A DNA stretch of 36,891 bases from CAYURH01 sp964447105. GTDB taxonomy: Bacteria > Patescibacteriota > Saccharimonadia > Saccharimonadales > EFPC-124. Location of the stretch: assembly GCA_964447105.1 (NCBI GenBank), contig CAYURH010000009.1, positions 1 through 36,891 of the forward strand. The letters are read 5' to 3'. Below are positions 15,214 to 23,036 of this stretch, one piece after another. The translations under genes were made by a program, and so were the position numbers. The stretch's first letter is position 1, and each line of letters starts with the position of its first letter. The notes under the pieces are model-generated. The model had not been told where the DNA came from and searched no databases. It saw only the letters and a program-made list of their open reading frames with translations.

Positions 15214-16242
15214 ATGAAGTGGAAACTTTGGCTTAATATTATCACTCTGGGGGCATTGGCGTTGCTGATTATACTGGCACGCCATGACATTTATCAAGCG
15301 ATCGCGCGCATTAAAGACTTAAATGGCTTGGTGTTACTGCTATTTATCCCGGCGCTTTTCCTGTCGTTTTATACGCTGGCTAAGTTTTTTGCCGAATTTT
15401 TCAAAGCGACCGGGCAGAAGGTGGCTATGAAGGTGTTGTTGCGGGCTATGGTAGAGTTGAATTTTGTGAACCACGTGTTCCCGAGCGGTGGCGTGTCGGG
15501 TGCGTCATATCTGTCGTGGCGGCTGCGGGCGTTTGAAATATCGACGGCTAAATCTACGTTTGCGCAGCTCACTCGGTTTAGTTTTGCATTTGCTGGCTAC
15601 ATATTTATGATGCTCATTTCATTGGTGTTGCTGGCCATGGATGGGCATGCGAGCTCGTTGGTGATTTTGATTGTGAGCGCTATCGTGTTCACGTTACTGT
15701 TCAGTATGGTGGTGCTGGTATACGCGCTGCAGAGCGAAAAACGTACGGCTTGGTTTGCTGAAGGCCTGGTACGCTGGCTTAATCGTGCCATCCACATGGT
15801 GCGGCCTAAACACCCCGAAACCATCAAGTTCCGACGTGTCAAAAAGACACTGTTTGAACTCCACGAAGATTACGAACTTGTGCGCGGTGATTTAGGCAAA
15901 ATGAAGCGCGTGTTTGCCTGGAACTTTGCAGCGAGTTTGGCCGAGCTGTCGCTGCTCTACCTCACATTTGTGGCGCACGGCGTGTGGGTGAATCCGGGCG
16001 CGGTGGTAGTGGCGTTTGTGATTGCCACGGCGGCAGGGTTGATTGCGATTTTTCCAGGTGGGATAGGCATTTATGAGCCGCTTATGACAGCAGTATTCAT
16101 ATCGGTGGGTATACCTGCTGGTGTGGCTGTGAGCGTGACGTTGATCTACCGTACGCTTTCGCTTGTGCTCAGTTTGCTAAGTGGTGGGGTGTTGTATCAA
16201 AGGGCTCTCAATAAATATGGAACAACCGACATTCAGCGTTAG
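15214..16242 (+). CDS. UPF0104 / lysylphosphatidylglycerol synthase-type flippase-like membrane protein
   Basis: 342 residues with about eight membrane helices (for example residues 6-23, 40-60, 120-145, 150-175, 230-250, 260-280 and 290-325). Two family signatures stand out: NHVFPSGGVSGASYLSWRLR near residue 88, and IFPGGIGIYEPLMTAVFISVGIP near 275. The fold is shared with the membrane half of MprF and with AglD/YbhN proteins, which handle lipid-linked substrates. The soluble aminoacyl-transfer domain of MprF is absent, so lipid aminoacylation cannot be claimed. It overlaps xseA by 26 nt and heads a tightly packed operon. Confidence 0.85.
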   Translation: MKWKLWLNIITLGALALLIILARHDIYQAIARIKDLNGLVLLLFIPALFLSFYTLAKFFAEFFKATGQKVAMKVLLRAMVELNFVNHVFPSGGVSGASYLSWRLRAFEISTAKSTFAQLTRFSFAFAGYIFMMLISLVLLAMDGHASSLVILIVSAIVFTLLFSMVVLVYALQSEKRTAWFAEGLVRWLNRAIHMVRPKHPETIKFRRVKKTLFELHEDYELVRGDLGKMKRVFAWNFAASLAELSLLYLTFVAHGVWVNPGAVVVAFVIATAAGLIAIFPGGIGIYEPLMTAVFISVGIPAGVAVSVTLIYRTLSLVLSLLSGGVLYQRALNKYGTTDIQR

Positions 16243-17347
16243 CGACCTTGTCGCTGTGATGAATCAAACGCTGGAAGTCGCGTACCCGTCGGTGGTAGTC
16301 GAGGGTGAAATTTCGTCGTTTAAAGTGAGCAAAAGTAAATATGTGTTTTTCGACCTGAAGGATGACGAAGCGGCCGTAAACTGTTTCATGATGATATATC
16401 AGCTGCGAATGCCACTCGAAGATGGCATGAAGGTGCGCGTGATTGCTCAGCCACGGTTGACTGCCTGGGGTAAATTTAGCTTAACTGTGCGCGAAGTTAT
16501 GCCGGTGGGGCAGGGGAGTATTAAACGAGCGTTTGAGCTACTTAAAGCACGCTTGGCGCAAGAAGGATTGTTTGACGCTGAACGCAAACGCACGTTGCCG
16601 CACATACCGCAGCGCATAGGGCTCATCGCATCTGTGGAATCGGCTGGGTATGCGGATTTTCTCAAAATTTTAGGCCAACGCTGGGGAGGCATAGACGTGC
16701 AAGTGGCTGATGTACAGGTACAGGGTATAGGTGCGGCGCAACAGATTATTCGTGCGATTGATTATTTCAACCAACAAGCTGAGCTGCCAGAAGTGTTGGT
16801 GATAGTGCGCGGCGGTGGCAGCGCCGACGATCTAGCAGTGTTTAACGACGAGTTTCTTGTGCGCGCAGTGGCGGCCAGTCGAGTGCCGACGTTGGTGGGG
16901 GTGGGCCATGAAGTGGATGTGTGTCTGTGTGATCTGGCGGCCGACGTGCGTGCTTCGACGCCGAGTAATGCGGCGCAGATACTTGTGCCAGACCGCCGTG
17001 CGCTCCTAGTGGAAATAGTGCAGCGCGAAAAGCGTCTGGCCGGGCGTATAGAACAACGGGCGCATACGATCCGCCAAACAGTAGATGCGGCGGCGCTGCG
17101 CATGATTCATCATTTGCAGTATGCACTTACCGATCGACTACGGCATGTTGCGCAGGCTGAATTGCTACTAAAGCAGCTTGATCCCGCAGTAGTGCTGAGG
17201 CGGGGATATAGTTTGGTGCGCGACGCAGGTGGCAAAATAATTCGCGGCAACGCGACCGGAGTAAAGCTCGGCGATAAGCTGACAGTTACCACTGAATATG
17301 CCATAATGACGACAGGAGTTATAGATGTCCAGCGCAAAAAAGCTTGA
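16217..17347 (+). CDS. xseA: Exodeoxyribonuclease VII large subunit
   Basis: 376 residues from ATG 16217, chosen because MEQPTFSVSDLVAVMNQTLE is the family N-terminus; the gene overlaps the upstream reading frame by 26 nt. An N-terminal OB-fold binds single-stranded DNA (about 1-100). The catalytic core contains RIGLIASVESAGYADFLKIL, VIVRGGGSADDLAVFNDEFLVRAVA and PTLVGVGHEVDVCLCDLAADVRASTPSNAA. It is shorter than the roughly 450-residue E. coli protein, mainly in the C-terminal coiled coil that docks XseB. Together with the small subunit it degrades single-stranded DNA from both ends in repair. Confidence 0.95.
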   Translation: MEQPTFSVSDLVAVMNQTLEVAYPSVVVEGEISSFKVSKSKYVFFDLKDDEAAVNCFMMIYQLRMPLEDGMKVRVIAQPRLTAWGKFSLTVREVMPVGQGSIKRAFELLKARLAQEGLFDAERKRTLPHIPQRIGLIASVESAGYADFLKILGQRWGGIDVQVADVQVQGIGAAQQIIRAIDYFNQQAELPEVLVIVRGGGSADDLAVFNDEFLVRAVAASRVPTLVGVGHEVDVCLCDLAADVRASTPSNAAQILVPDRRALLVEIVQREKRLAGRIEQRAHTIRQTVDAAALRMIHHLQYALTDRLRHVAQAELLLKQLDPAVVLRRGYSLVRDAGGKIIRGNATGVKLGDKLTVTTEYAIMTTGVIDVQRKKA

Positions 17348-17540
17348 GCCCAAATCACTTGCCGATCAATTAGCCGATCTTGATACGCTGCTGGCTTGGT
17401 TCGACAATCCTGACATTGACATTGATGAAGCGCTGGCTAAATTTGATCAAGGCGTCAAATTAACTGATGATATCAAAAAACGGCTCAGCCAACTTGAGAA
17501 CAAAATTGTCATACTAAAAGAAAGGTTCGACCAAGAGTGA
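17325..17540 (+). CDS. xseB: Exodeoxyribonuclease VII small subunit
   Basis: 71 residues, all helical, with the family pattern LADLDTLLAWFDNPDIDIDEALAKFDQGVKL followed by a C-terminal helix rich in Lys and Glu. AGGAG (17314-17318) lies 6 nt before the ATG, inside xseA, and the genes overlap by 23 nt. XseB wraps the XseA coiled coil with several copies per large subunit. It stops at TGA, which shares bases with the GTG start of the next gene. Confidence 0.92.
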   Translation: MSSAKKLEPKSLADQLADLDTLLAWFDNPDIDIDEALAKFDQGVKLTDDIKKRLSQLENKIVILKERFDQE

Positions 17541-18046
17541 CTGCATGGGTAATCATAGGGTGTTTCATATTACTCTTTGGAGCAGTGGTGCTGCGTGGGG
17601 CGCCGTATGTGCCATCGCATGGCAAAACTATCGATGTAGCGCTTGACCTTGTGGATTTGAAAAAAGGCGACAAAGTGGTGGATTGGGGCGCTGGCGACGG
17701 CGCGTTTTTAAAAGCGGCGGCCAAACGTGGGCTGCATGCCGTGGGCTACGAAATCAATCCCGTGTTGTGTCTGATCGCCTGGCTACGCTGCTGGTCGGTG
17801 CGGGGGCGCGTAACGGTGCGACTGCGTGATTTTTGGCTTAGCGACATACCCGCCGATACTAATGCTGTATATTTTTTCCTGGCAGGGCCATTTATGCATC
17901 GCGCCAAACGCAAACTGTTGGCTGTTATGGAAAAACGCGAAAAATCATTGTTGGTAGTGAGTAACGGGTTTGCTATTCCTGGCCTGTTGCCTCACAAAGT
18001 CACTCGGGGTGTGTATTTGTATAAGCTTCAGCCTGGCGAACAGTAG
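17537..18046 (+). CDS. Membrane-anchored class I SAM methyltransferase (FAM173/ATPSCKMT-like)
   Basis: 169 residues from GTG 17537, which overlaps the xseB stop (GTGA), a translational-coupling arrangement. One membrane helix at residues 3-20 precedes the block APYVPSHGKTIDVALDLVDLKKGDKVVDWGAGDGAF. This is the hallmark of the FAM173 lysine methyltransferases: a P(F/Y)VP motif followed by SAM motif I, G-x-G-D-G at residues 51-55. E72 in GYEINP binds the ribose. The substrate is unknown. Eukaryotic relatives methylate lysines in ATP synthase and ATP/ADP carrier proteins, but no such inference is possible here. Confidence 0.78.
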   Translation: MTAWVIIGCFILLFGAVVLRGAPYVPSHGKTIDVALDLVDLKKGDKVVDWGAGDGAFLKAAAKRGLHAVGYEINPVLCLIAWLRCWSVRGRVTVRLRDFWLSDIPADTNAVYFFLAGPFMHRAKRKLLAVMEKREKSLLVVSNGFAIPGLLPHKVTRGVYLYKLQPGEQ

Positions 18047-18078
18047 TTCGCTTTACAACTATCTGAGCCCGGTTTACT

Positions 18079-18729
18079 ATGAAAGCAATGAACCGCTCCA
18101 TGCTTGGTTTTGTAAATCCTTTTGCTGTCACTACGGCAGTGCTGGCTATATTGCTGATTGGCCTGGGGGGATTTAGCGTGTGGGCATATGCTAACTATGC
18201 CGACCAAAAAGACCATGTTGATGCCAAAATTGCCACTGCTGTAACGGGCGCCAAAAAAGAACAAAAAGCCGAAGATGACAAAGTTTTTGCCGAACAAGAA
18301 AAGCAACCCACGCGAGAATTTGTAGGCCCCGACGACCTGGGTCGCGTAACATTTAGCTATCCCAAAACATGGAGTGTATACATTTCCCAAAACGGTGGCA
18401 AGGGAATTTATGAAGCATATCTAGACCCATTGGCGGTTACGGCAGGCGACGGCGCGGTAGCAACACACGTCATAATTAACGGTACGAAATATGAAGATGT
18501 GCTGCGAAGTTTCCAGGATCGTGTGAACAAAGGCAATTTGACGGCAACGGCTATTACTTACAATGGCGCCACCGGCATGCGTTTGGACGGTGCATTTTCG
18601 AACACAGTACAGGGCAGTTTGGCGGTATTCAAAGTTCGCGATAAGACGCTGCAAATTGATTGCACTGTGCCGGCCAATATACCCGATTTCAATACGATCG
18701 TTTTGCCATCCGTCAAATTTAATAGTTAG
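18079..18729 (+). CDS. Single-pass membrane-anchored protein of unknown function
   Basis: 216 residues. A short cytoplasmic N-terminus, one membrane helix (about 15-37) and a charged linker rich in Lys, Glu and Asp (about 42-80) lead to an external domain of about 130 residues. The domain begins GRVTFSYPKTWSVYI and alternates strands and helices, resembling the PsbP-like or lipoprotein folds often seen in uncharacterised surface proteins. No lipobox is present. There is no SD, and a -10 is not obvious, so it may be part of the xse operon (33 nt from the previous stop). The family is not recognised. Confidence 0.7.
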   Translation: MKAMNRSMLGFVNPFAVTTAVLAILLIGLGGFSVWAYANYADQKDHVDAKIATAVTGAKKEQKAEDDKVFAEQEKQPTREFVGPDDLGRVTFSYPKTWSVYISQNGGKGIYEAYLDPLAVTAGDGAVATHVIINGTKYEDVLRSFQDRVNKGNLTATAITYNGATGMRLDGAFSNTVQGSLAVFKVRDKTLQIDCTVPANIPDFNTIVLPSVKFNS

Positions 18730-18733
18730 CCTA

Positions 18734-18742
18734 TGCTACACT
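18734..18742 (+). promoter_or_regulatory. Extended -10 promoter of the histidine kinase operon
   Basis: TGC then TACACT (18737-18742), 7 nt before GTG 18750. It predicts a leaderless GTG-initiated transcript. Confidence 0.5.
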
Positions 18743-18749
18743 AGAGGTA

Positions 18750-19499
18750 GTGAAGGGTAAAGGTGCTATTTCTGACATGTCTAAGCCAGGCGCGGCCGGG
18801 TTTGATGCTGTTGTGGCTGCGGCGCATGAACTCAAGGCGCCACTGGTACTTATTAATCATTTGGTAGACGCACTCAATGACCCGGTGGTTGAGCTGACGC
18901 AAAACGAACAGCAACAGCAGCTGCGACGTCTGCGCTTCACGAGTGAACGCATGGTGCGCCTGGTGCAGCAATTGACGCTGAGCTATCGCCTTGAAGCCGA
19001 TGGGCAAATGGCATTTATGTTTCCTACCGAACCAGTGAGCACGCAAGAAGTTGCGGCCACGGTGCTTCACGAACTCACGCCGTATGCCCGTGAACACGGT
19101 CAGCAGCTGCATTTGCGCGAGATACGTTGCCACCACCTTGTGCTAGCCAATCGTGATGTGCTCCATGACATTATGGTAAATCTGGTCGACAACGCCATCA
19201 GGCACAACCCAGCAGGGGCGCAGGTAGAAGTCGTGTCGCACTGCGCCGACCAGCATGTACGGGTGAGTGTGCGCGACGACGGGCCAGGGATTGGTCGTGC
19301 TGAGTTGCGTCGCTTGCAGCATACATTGGGCACGCAACCACAGCCACTCAGTGGTCGTGCTGGCACGAGTGGCTTGGGTTTGTACATTGCGGGGCAATTT
19401 GCACAAGCTATGGGCGGTACGATAGGGGTGGGGCGTCAGGCTGAAGGCGCAATGTTTTTTATAGATCTGCTCAAAAGCCGGCAGCTGAGTTTGCTGTAA
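18750..19499 (+). CDS. Soluble sensor histidine kinase
   Basis: 249 residues from GTG 18750, placed by the -10 just upstream; ATG 18777 in the same frame is the alternative and would give 240 residues. It has no membrane helix and no PAS or GAF domain. The protein is just a HisKA dimerisation domain with the phospho-acceptor His26 in AAAHELKAP and a HATPase_c domain. In the latter the N box has N148 (VNLVDNAIRHNP), G1 is DDGPG at 176-180, and G2 is GTSGLGLYIA near 204. With no sensor domain it presumably reads a cytoplasmic signal through a partner. Its stop overlaps the ATG of the receiver gene. Confidence 0.88.
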   Translation: MKGKGAISDMSKPGAAGFDAVVAAAHELKAPLVLINHLVDALNDPVVELTQNEQQQQLRRLRFTSERMVRLVQQLTLSYRLEADGQMAFMFPTEPVSTQEVAATVLHELTPYAREHGQQLHLREIRCHHLVLANRDVLHDIMVNLVDNAIRHNPAGAQVEVVSHCADQHVRVSVRDDGPGIGRAELRRLQHTLGTQPQPLSGRAGTSGLGLYIAGQFAQAMGGTIGVGRQAEGAMFFIDLLKSRQLSLL

Positions 19500-19858
19500 T
19501 GGCCAGCGTGTTGTTGGTAGAAGATGATCGGTGGCAAGCCGACTGTTATCAGTTGTGGTTGCGCCAGCAAGACCACACTGTGAGACACGTCGTCAGTGCG
19601 CAAGCGGCACTGGATGCGCTGGATGATGAAGTGGCTGATGTGATCGTGCTCGATATGCTTTTGCCGCATGCCAGCGGCGTGCAGTTACTGCACCAATTGC
19701 GATCATACAGAGAATGGGCGCATGTGCCAGTCGTGCTGTGTAGTAGCGCGGCACTCAGTGACGTGGATAGTGCCGCCTATGGAGTGAGTGCAGTACTCGA
19801 TAAAACGACGCTCACGCCTGATGCGTTTCGGAAAGCTGTGGCCCGTGCAACCGCGTAA
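19499..19858 (+). CDS. Stand-alone response regulator receiver protein paired with the kinase
   Basis: 119 residues, a bare receiver domain: acidic pocket E8/D9/D10 in LLVEDD, phospho-acceptor D52 in VIVLDMLLP, Ser-Ser at the Thr switch position (CSSAAL), and Lys in LDKTTL. No DNA-binding or enzymatic output follows. The ATG shares one base with the kinase stop codon (TAATG), so the two are translationally coupled and very likely cognate. The gene in turn overlaps recO. How the phosphorylated receiver acts is unknown; protein-protein output is the likely route. Confidence 0.85.
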   Translation: MASVLLVEDDRWQADCYQLWLRQQDHTVRHVVSAQAALDALDDEVADVIVLDMLLPHASGVQLLHQLRSYREWAHVPVVLCSSAALSDVDSAAYGVSAVLDKTTLTPDAFRKAVARATA

Positions 19859-20513
19859 AATCGAAGCTATTGTATTGCGCCGCACCAACTACGGGGAAGC
19901 CGATCGCATATTGAACCTGCTTACCCCCGAAGGCAAGCTGAGTGTGATCGCCAAAGGCGTGCGCCGCCCCAAAAGCAAACTAGCCGGGGGGCTAGAATTA
20001 TTCGCCGTGTGTGACTTGACTGTCATGCGAGGCAAAGGTGAGCTGGGTTTGGTAACGAGTGCGCGTATGCAACAGTTTTATGGCAATATATTGCATGATT
20101 ATGATCGTATGCAGCTGGGTTATGATGTCATCAAGCGTGTCAACCGTGCCACCGAAACGGTGGCTGAACCTGAATTCTACAGTTTGTTGCGCCAGAGCTT
20201 GGAGAATCTCAATGATGCAACAATCAGCACAGGCCTCATAGAGTTGTGGTTTATATTACAACTCGATATCCTCCTTGGTCATGGGCTGAATTTGGCGACA
20301 GATAGAGAAGGACACAAATTACAACAAGATCATTTTTACAACTACGACTACGCCGACAACGCTTTTTATGATCACCCGTCCGCGCAGGTGAGCGGCGGGC
20401 ACATCAAACTATTACGTCTGGCCAGCGCCAAATCACCTAAAATAATTCATCAAGTGAGTGGGATTCAGGAGCTCCTGCCGACATGTCTTGATGTAGTACG
20501 ACGACTGGCGTAA
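19845..20513 (+). CDS. recO: DNA repair protein RecO
   Basis: 222 residues from GTG 19845 (QPRKIEAIVLRRTNYGEADRILNLLTPEGKLSVIAKGVRRPKSKLAGGLELF), the standard RecO N-terminal OB-fold. The following helical domain lacks the four-Cys zinc site seen in many RecO proteins. RecO anneals SSB-coated single strands and helps load RecA with RecR. An alternative upstream start, ATG 19821, would add 8 residues. GGAAAG lies about 9 nt upstream of the GTG. The start overlaps the receiver gene by 14 nt. recO next to a glycyl-tRNA synthetase gene is also the arrangement in many Firmicutes. Confidence 0.88.
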   Translation: MQPRKIEAIVLRRTNYGEADRILNLLTPEGKLSVIAKGVRRPKSKLAGGLELFAVCDLTVMRGKGELGLVTSARMQQFYGNILHDYDRMQLGYDVIKRVNRATETVAEPEFYSLLRQSLENLNDATISTGLIELWFILQLDILLGHGLNLATDREGHKLQQDHFYNYDYADNAFYDHPSAQVSGGHIKLLRLASAKSPKIIHQVSGIQELLPTCLDVVRRLA

Positions 20514-20550
20514 CGACAGTTTGTCTCTATCTGGCCGACGTGTCAATATC

Positions 20551-20559
20551 TGTTATAAT
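20551..20559 (+). promoter_or_regulatory. Extended -10 promoter of glyS, predicted leaderless
   Basis: TGT followed by a perfect TATAAT (20554-20559), 9 nt before the ATG at 20569. No -35 and no SD are visible. Confidence 0.65.
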
Positions 20560-20568
20560 GACTACAAT

Positions 20569-22007
20569 ATGTCAGAGAGTCAGGTGAGTTTAGAGACGAT
20601 TAGCAACCTTGCCAAGCGGCGCGGCTTTGTGTTTCAAGCCAGTGATTTATATGGTGGTATCGCGGGATTTTGGGATTACGGCCCATATGGTGTGGAGCTA
20701 GTAAACAACCTCAAGCAGCTGTGGTGGCGAGCTATGGTGCACGAACACCCCAACATTCATGGTGTGGACGGCGCTATCATTCAAAACCCTAAACTATGGC
20801 AGGCAAGTGGGCATGTGGCGGGGTTTACTGATCCTATGGTTGAGGATTTGGTTAATCACAAACGCTACCGTGCAGATCATTTGGCGGGCGTGGATTCTAC
20901 TGACCTGGCCGAACTAAAAGAATTATTACAAGACAAAAAATCGCCCGACGGCAATCCCATAAGCGAACCGCGCGTGTTTAACATGATGATGAAAACATGG
21001 GTGGGTGCACTCGAAGATGATAGCGCAGTTGCGTACCTTCGCCCCGAAACCGCCGGTAGTATTTTTACCAACTTTGACCTAGTGCGCGAAACAACACGGA
21101 GCAAAATTCCGTTTGGTATTGCCCAAATTGGTAAAGCCTTTCGCAATGAAATTAGTCCACGCGATTTCATATTCCGTGTGCGTGAGCTCGAGCAGATGGA
21201 AATGCAATATTTCATTCACCCCAACGCCCAAGGCGAAGAATATGAACGATGGCGCCAATTTAGCTGGGATTTTTTGACGAAGCGACTTGGCATTGCCGAA
21301 GAAAACTTGCAATGGCACGAACACGACCAAAACGAACGCGCACACTACGCAGCGGCAGCACATGATGTGTATTTTAAATTTCCGCAAGGCTTCAAAGAAT
21401 TGTGGGGCACACACAACCGCACCGACTTTGACTTAAAAAGCCACATGGACGTTTCGGGCAAGGACCTGACGTATTTCGACGAAGCGACGCGCGAGCGATT
21501 TACGCCCAACGTGATCGAAAGTTCGGTGGGTGTGGGCCGCATGATGTTGGCTGTACTCACAGACGCATATCGGGAAGAAAAAGTGGGTGACGATACAAGA
21601 ANNNNNNNNNNCCCGTCAAAGTCGCCGTGCTTCCCTTGAGCAAAAAACCAGAATTGCAATCCGTATCTGAAAAAGTGGGTGATGGTACAAGAATTGTGCT
21701 CAAGATAAAGCCCGAAATTGCACCCGTCAAAGTCGCCGTGCTTCCTCTGAGCAAAAAGCCAGAATTGCAATCCTTATCTGAAAAAGTGTATACACAAATT
21801 GTTCAACAAACTGGTTGGCGTGTGGAATACGACGAAACACAAAGCATTGGTAAACGCTATCGCCGCCAAGACGAAATAGGCACGCCTTATTGCGTGACAA
21901 TCGATTTTGAAACGCTCCAAGACAACTGCGTGACTGTGCGCGAACGCGATAGCATGAAGCAAACGCGCGTACCAATCGAAGGTATTACCAATGCCCTCGT
22001 TTTTTGA
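20569..22007 (+). CDS. glyS: Glycyl-tRNA synthetase (dimeric, class II), interrupted by an assembly gap and tandem repeat
   Basis: The single-chain eukaryote/archaea-like GlyRS that charges tRNA-Gly. The start at ATG 20569 fits the promoter and the N-terminus SQVSLETISNLAKRRGFVFQASDLYGG. Motif 2 (GKAFRNEISPRDFIFRVREL) and motif 3 (NVIESSVGVGRMMLAVL) are intact. The anticodon-binding domain (IAPVKVAVLPL, then RYRRQDEIGTPYCVTIDF and VRERDSMKQTRVP) follows the gap. Ten Ns (21602-21611) lie inside the gene. The two sides are offset by one frame only because the N count is arbitrary. To the right of the gap a 37-codon segment is present twice (see repeat). It ends at TGA, 17 nt inside the next gene. 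The true length is probably about 440 residues without the duplication, which is inference. Confidence 0.9.
21602..21611. other. Assembly gap of 10 Ns inside glyS
   Basis: Undetermined bases of conventional length join two contigs within a repeated segment. Real distance and copy number across it are unknown. Confidence 0.99.
21612..21796 (+). repeat. In-frame 111-bp tandem repeat within glyS
   Basis: A segment starting CCCGTCAAAGTCGCCGTGCT at 21612 recurs at 21723, a period of 111 nt (37 codons). The copies differ at about four positions, for example CCCTTG versus CCTCTG and GTA versus TTA. The piece left of the gap (GAAAAAGTGGGTGACGAT, about 21577-21594) is a further partial copy of the stretch around 21670-21687, also with substitutions. 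The junction microhomology is GAAAAAGTG. The repeated peptide spans the link between motif 3 and the anticodon-binding domain. It may be a real tandem duplication or two strain variants merged by assembly. Confidence 0.85.
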
Positions 22008-22482
22008 AGGTCTAAAACGCCTGGTACTCGGCAAGCCGGTCTTTACGGCCAATGACGCAAAACCTGCGGACATATCTTCACACCAATCGCAACCAAACTA
22101 TGCGCCGACTGCCGCAGGGCCCAAAGTAACGCCGCAGCTTATCATAAGTAGAGCTGAATCTTCCGAGCAGGGAAAGGGAATGCGTTGTGAGCTGGTGCTT
22201 CACAACTACTCTCAAATGCACCTCACGGTAGACCGCGTGGAATTGTTGGGTCAGACTAAAGAGTTGGGTAGGATCATCGACCCTGCCGAAGAGTACGAAT
22301 TGCAATGGGATTTTTCATCTAGACCCGGAAACACAATGTATGACGACTGCAACGTGTACTACAAAAATACCGATACGACCGACGCATTTTGTTCATACCA
22401 CACTGTTGAATTCGAACGACAGAGCGACAGCAGCTACACCATCCAACGCGTCAAATTCTTGCCACCAATTCGTGATATATGA
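21991..22482 (+). CDS. Unknown protein translationally coupled to glyS
   Basis: 163 residues starting inside the last 17 nt of glyS, with no independent SD. Residues 1-50 look like a short amphipathic helix followed by a Pro/Gln-rich linker. Residues about 50-160 form a strand-rich domain: QLIISRAESSEQGKG, CELVLHNYSQMHLTVDRVELLGQ, EELQWDF-like segment, VYYKNTDTTDAFCSYHTVEFERQ. This pattern is consistent with an Ig-like or C2-like beta sandwich. It has no signal peptide or membrane helix. The family is not recognised. Expression is tied to glyS, but a functional link is unproven. Confidence 0.72.
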   Translation: MPSFFEGLKRLVLGKPVFTANDAKPADISSHQSQPNYAPTAAGPKVTPQLIISRAESSEQGKGMRCELVLHNYSQMHLTVDRVELLGQTKELGRIIDPAEEYELQWDFSSRPGNTMYDDCNVYYKNTDTTDAFCSYHTVEFERQSDSSYTIQRVKFLPPIRDI

Positions 22483-22517
22483 GCGCTCAGGCATTAGATA
22501 ATTAATCGGGAGAACTC

Positions 22518-23015
22518 ATGCCAAAACTAAGCGCAGGAATACTTGTGTACCGCCAGACACCCAAGTTGGAAGTATTTCTCGTCCACCCCGGCGGGCCGTT
22601 TTGGGCCAAAAAAGACGCTGGTGCGTGGTCGCTACCCAAAGGAGAACATGGGCAAGACGAAGATGCTTTTGCTGCCGCCAAACGAGAATTTAAAGAAGAG
22701 ACGGGTCACGATTCGCCAGTGGGTGAATATGCGGAACTGGGCATGGTAAAATACGGCAACAAGCAAGTCACTGCTTGGGCGATAGAAGGCATGGTGGATG
22801 CCGATCATATCAAAAGTAATTATTTCGAAATGCAGTGGCCACCCAAATCTGGCCAGATGCAGCAATTCCCCGAAGTCGATAAAGCTGGGTGGTTTACGCC
22901 CGGTGCGGCCAAAACTAAAATTACGCAAGGTCAAGCCGCGTTCATAGACCGCCTTGTCGAAAAATTGGGCGTAACACCAGATGAAGTGCCTGGGCAGTTA
23001 GCACTCTTCGATTAA
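22518..23015 (+). CDS. Nudix hydrolase
   Basis: 165 residues with a complete Nudix box: G42-x5-E48-x7-R56-E57-F-x-E60-E61-T-G63, the Mg-binding loop that cleaves nucleoside diphosphates linked to another moiety. The N-terminus MPKLSAGILVYRQTPKLEVFLVHPGGPFWAKKDAGAWSLPKG resembles the MutT/Ap4A-type 'NUDIX domain, RNA-cap or NTP' subgroup found widely in bacteria. The substrate cannot be read from sequence. GGGAG lies about 5 nt before the ATG. It is a probable monocistron or follows the glyS unit, 35 nt away. Confidence 0.92.
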   Translation: MPKLSAGILVYRQTPKLEVFLVHPGGPFWAKKDAGAWSLPKGEHGQDEDAFAAAKREFKEETGHDSPVGEYAELGMVKYGNKQVTAWAIEGMVDADHIKSNYFEMQWPPKSGQMQQFPEVDKAGWFTPGAAKTKITQGQAAFIDRLVEKLGVTPDEVPGQLALFD

Positions 23016-23017
23016 TG

Positions 23018-23026
23018 TGATATAGT
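23018..23026 (+). promoter_or_regulatory. Extended -10 promoter of the 23037 gene
   Basis: TGA then TATAGT (23021-23026), 10 nt before the ATG at 23037. No SD between them. Confidence 0.5.
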
Positions 23027-23036
23027 AAATACACTT

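Noticed and set aside
16181..16217. Longer 5' extension of xseA starting upstream of 16217
   Set aside because: The extension encodes Cys/Gly-rich residues with no family match; the XseA N-terminal motif begins at ATG 16217.
20569..22007. Apparent frameshift and premature stop in glyS around 21600-21640
   Set aside because: Caused by the arbitrary 10-N gap, which shifts the frame by one. Both sides encode good GlyRS sequence in their own frames.
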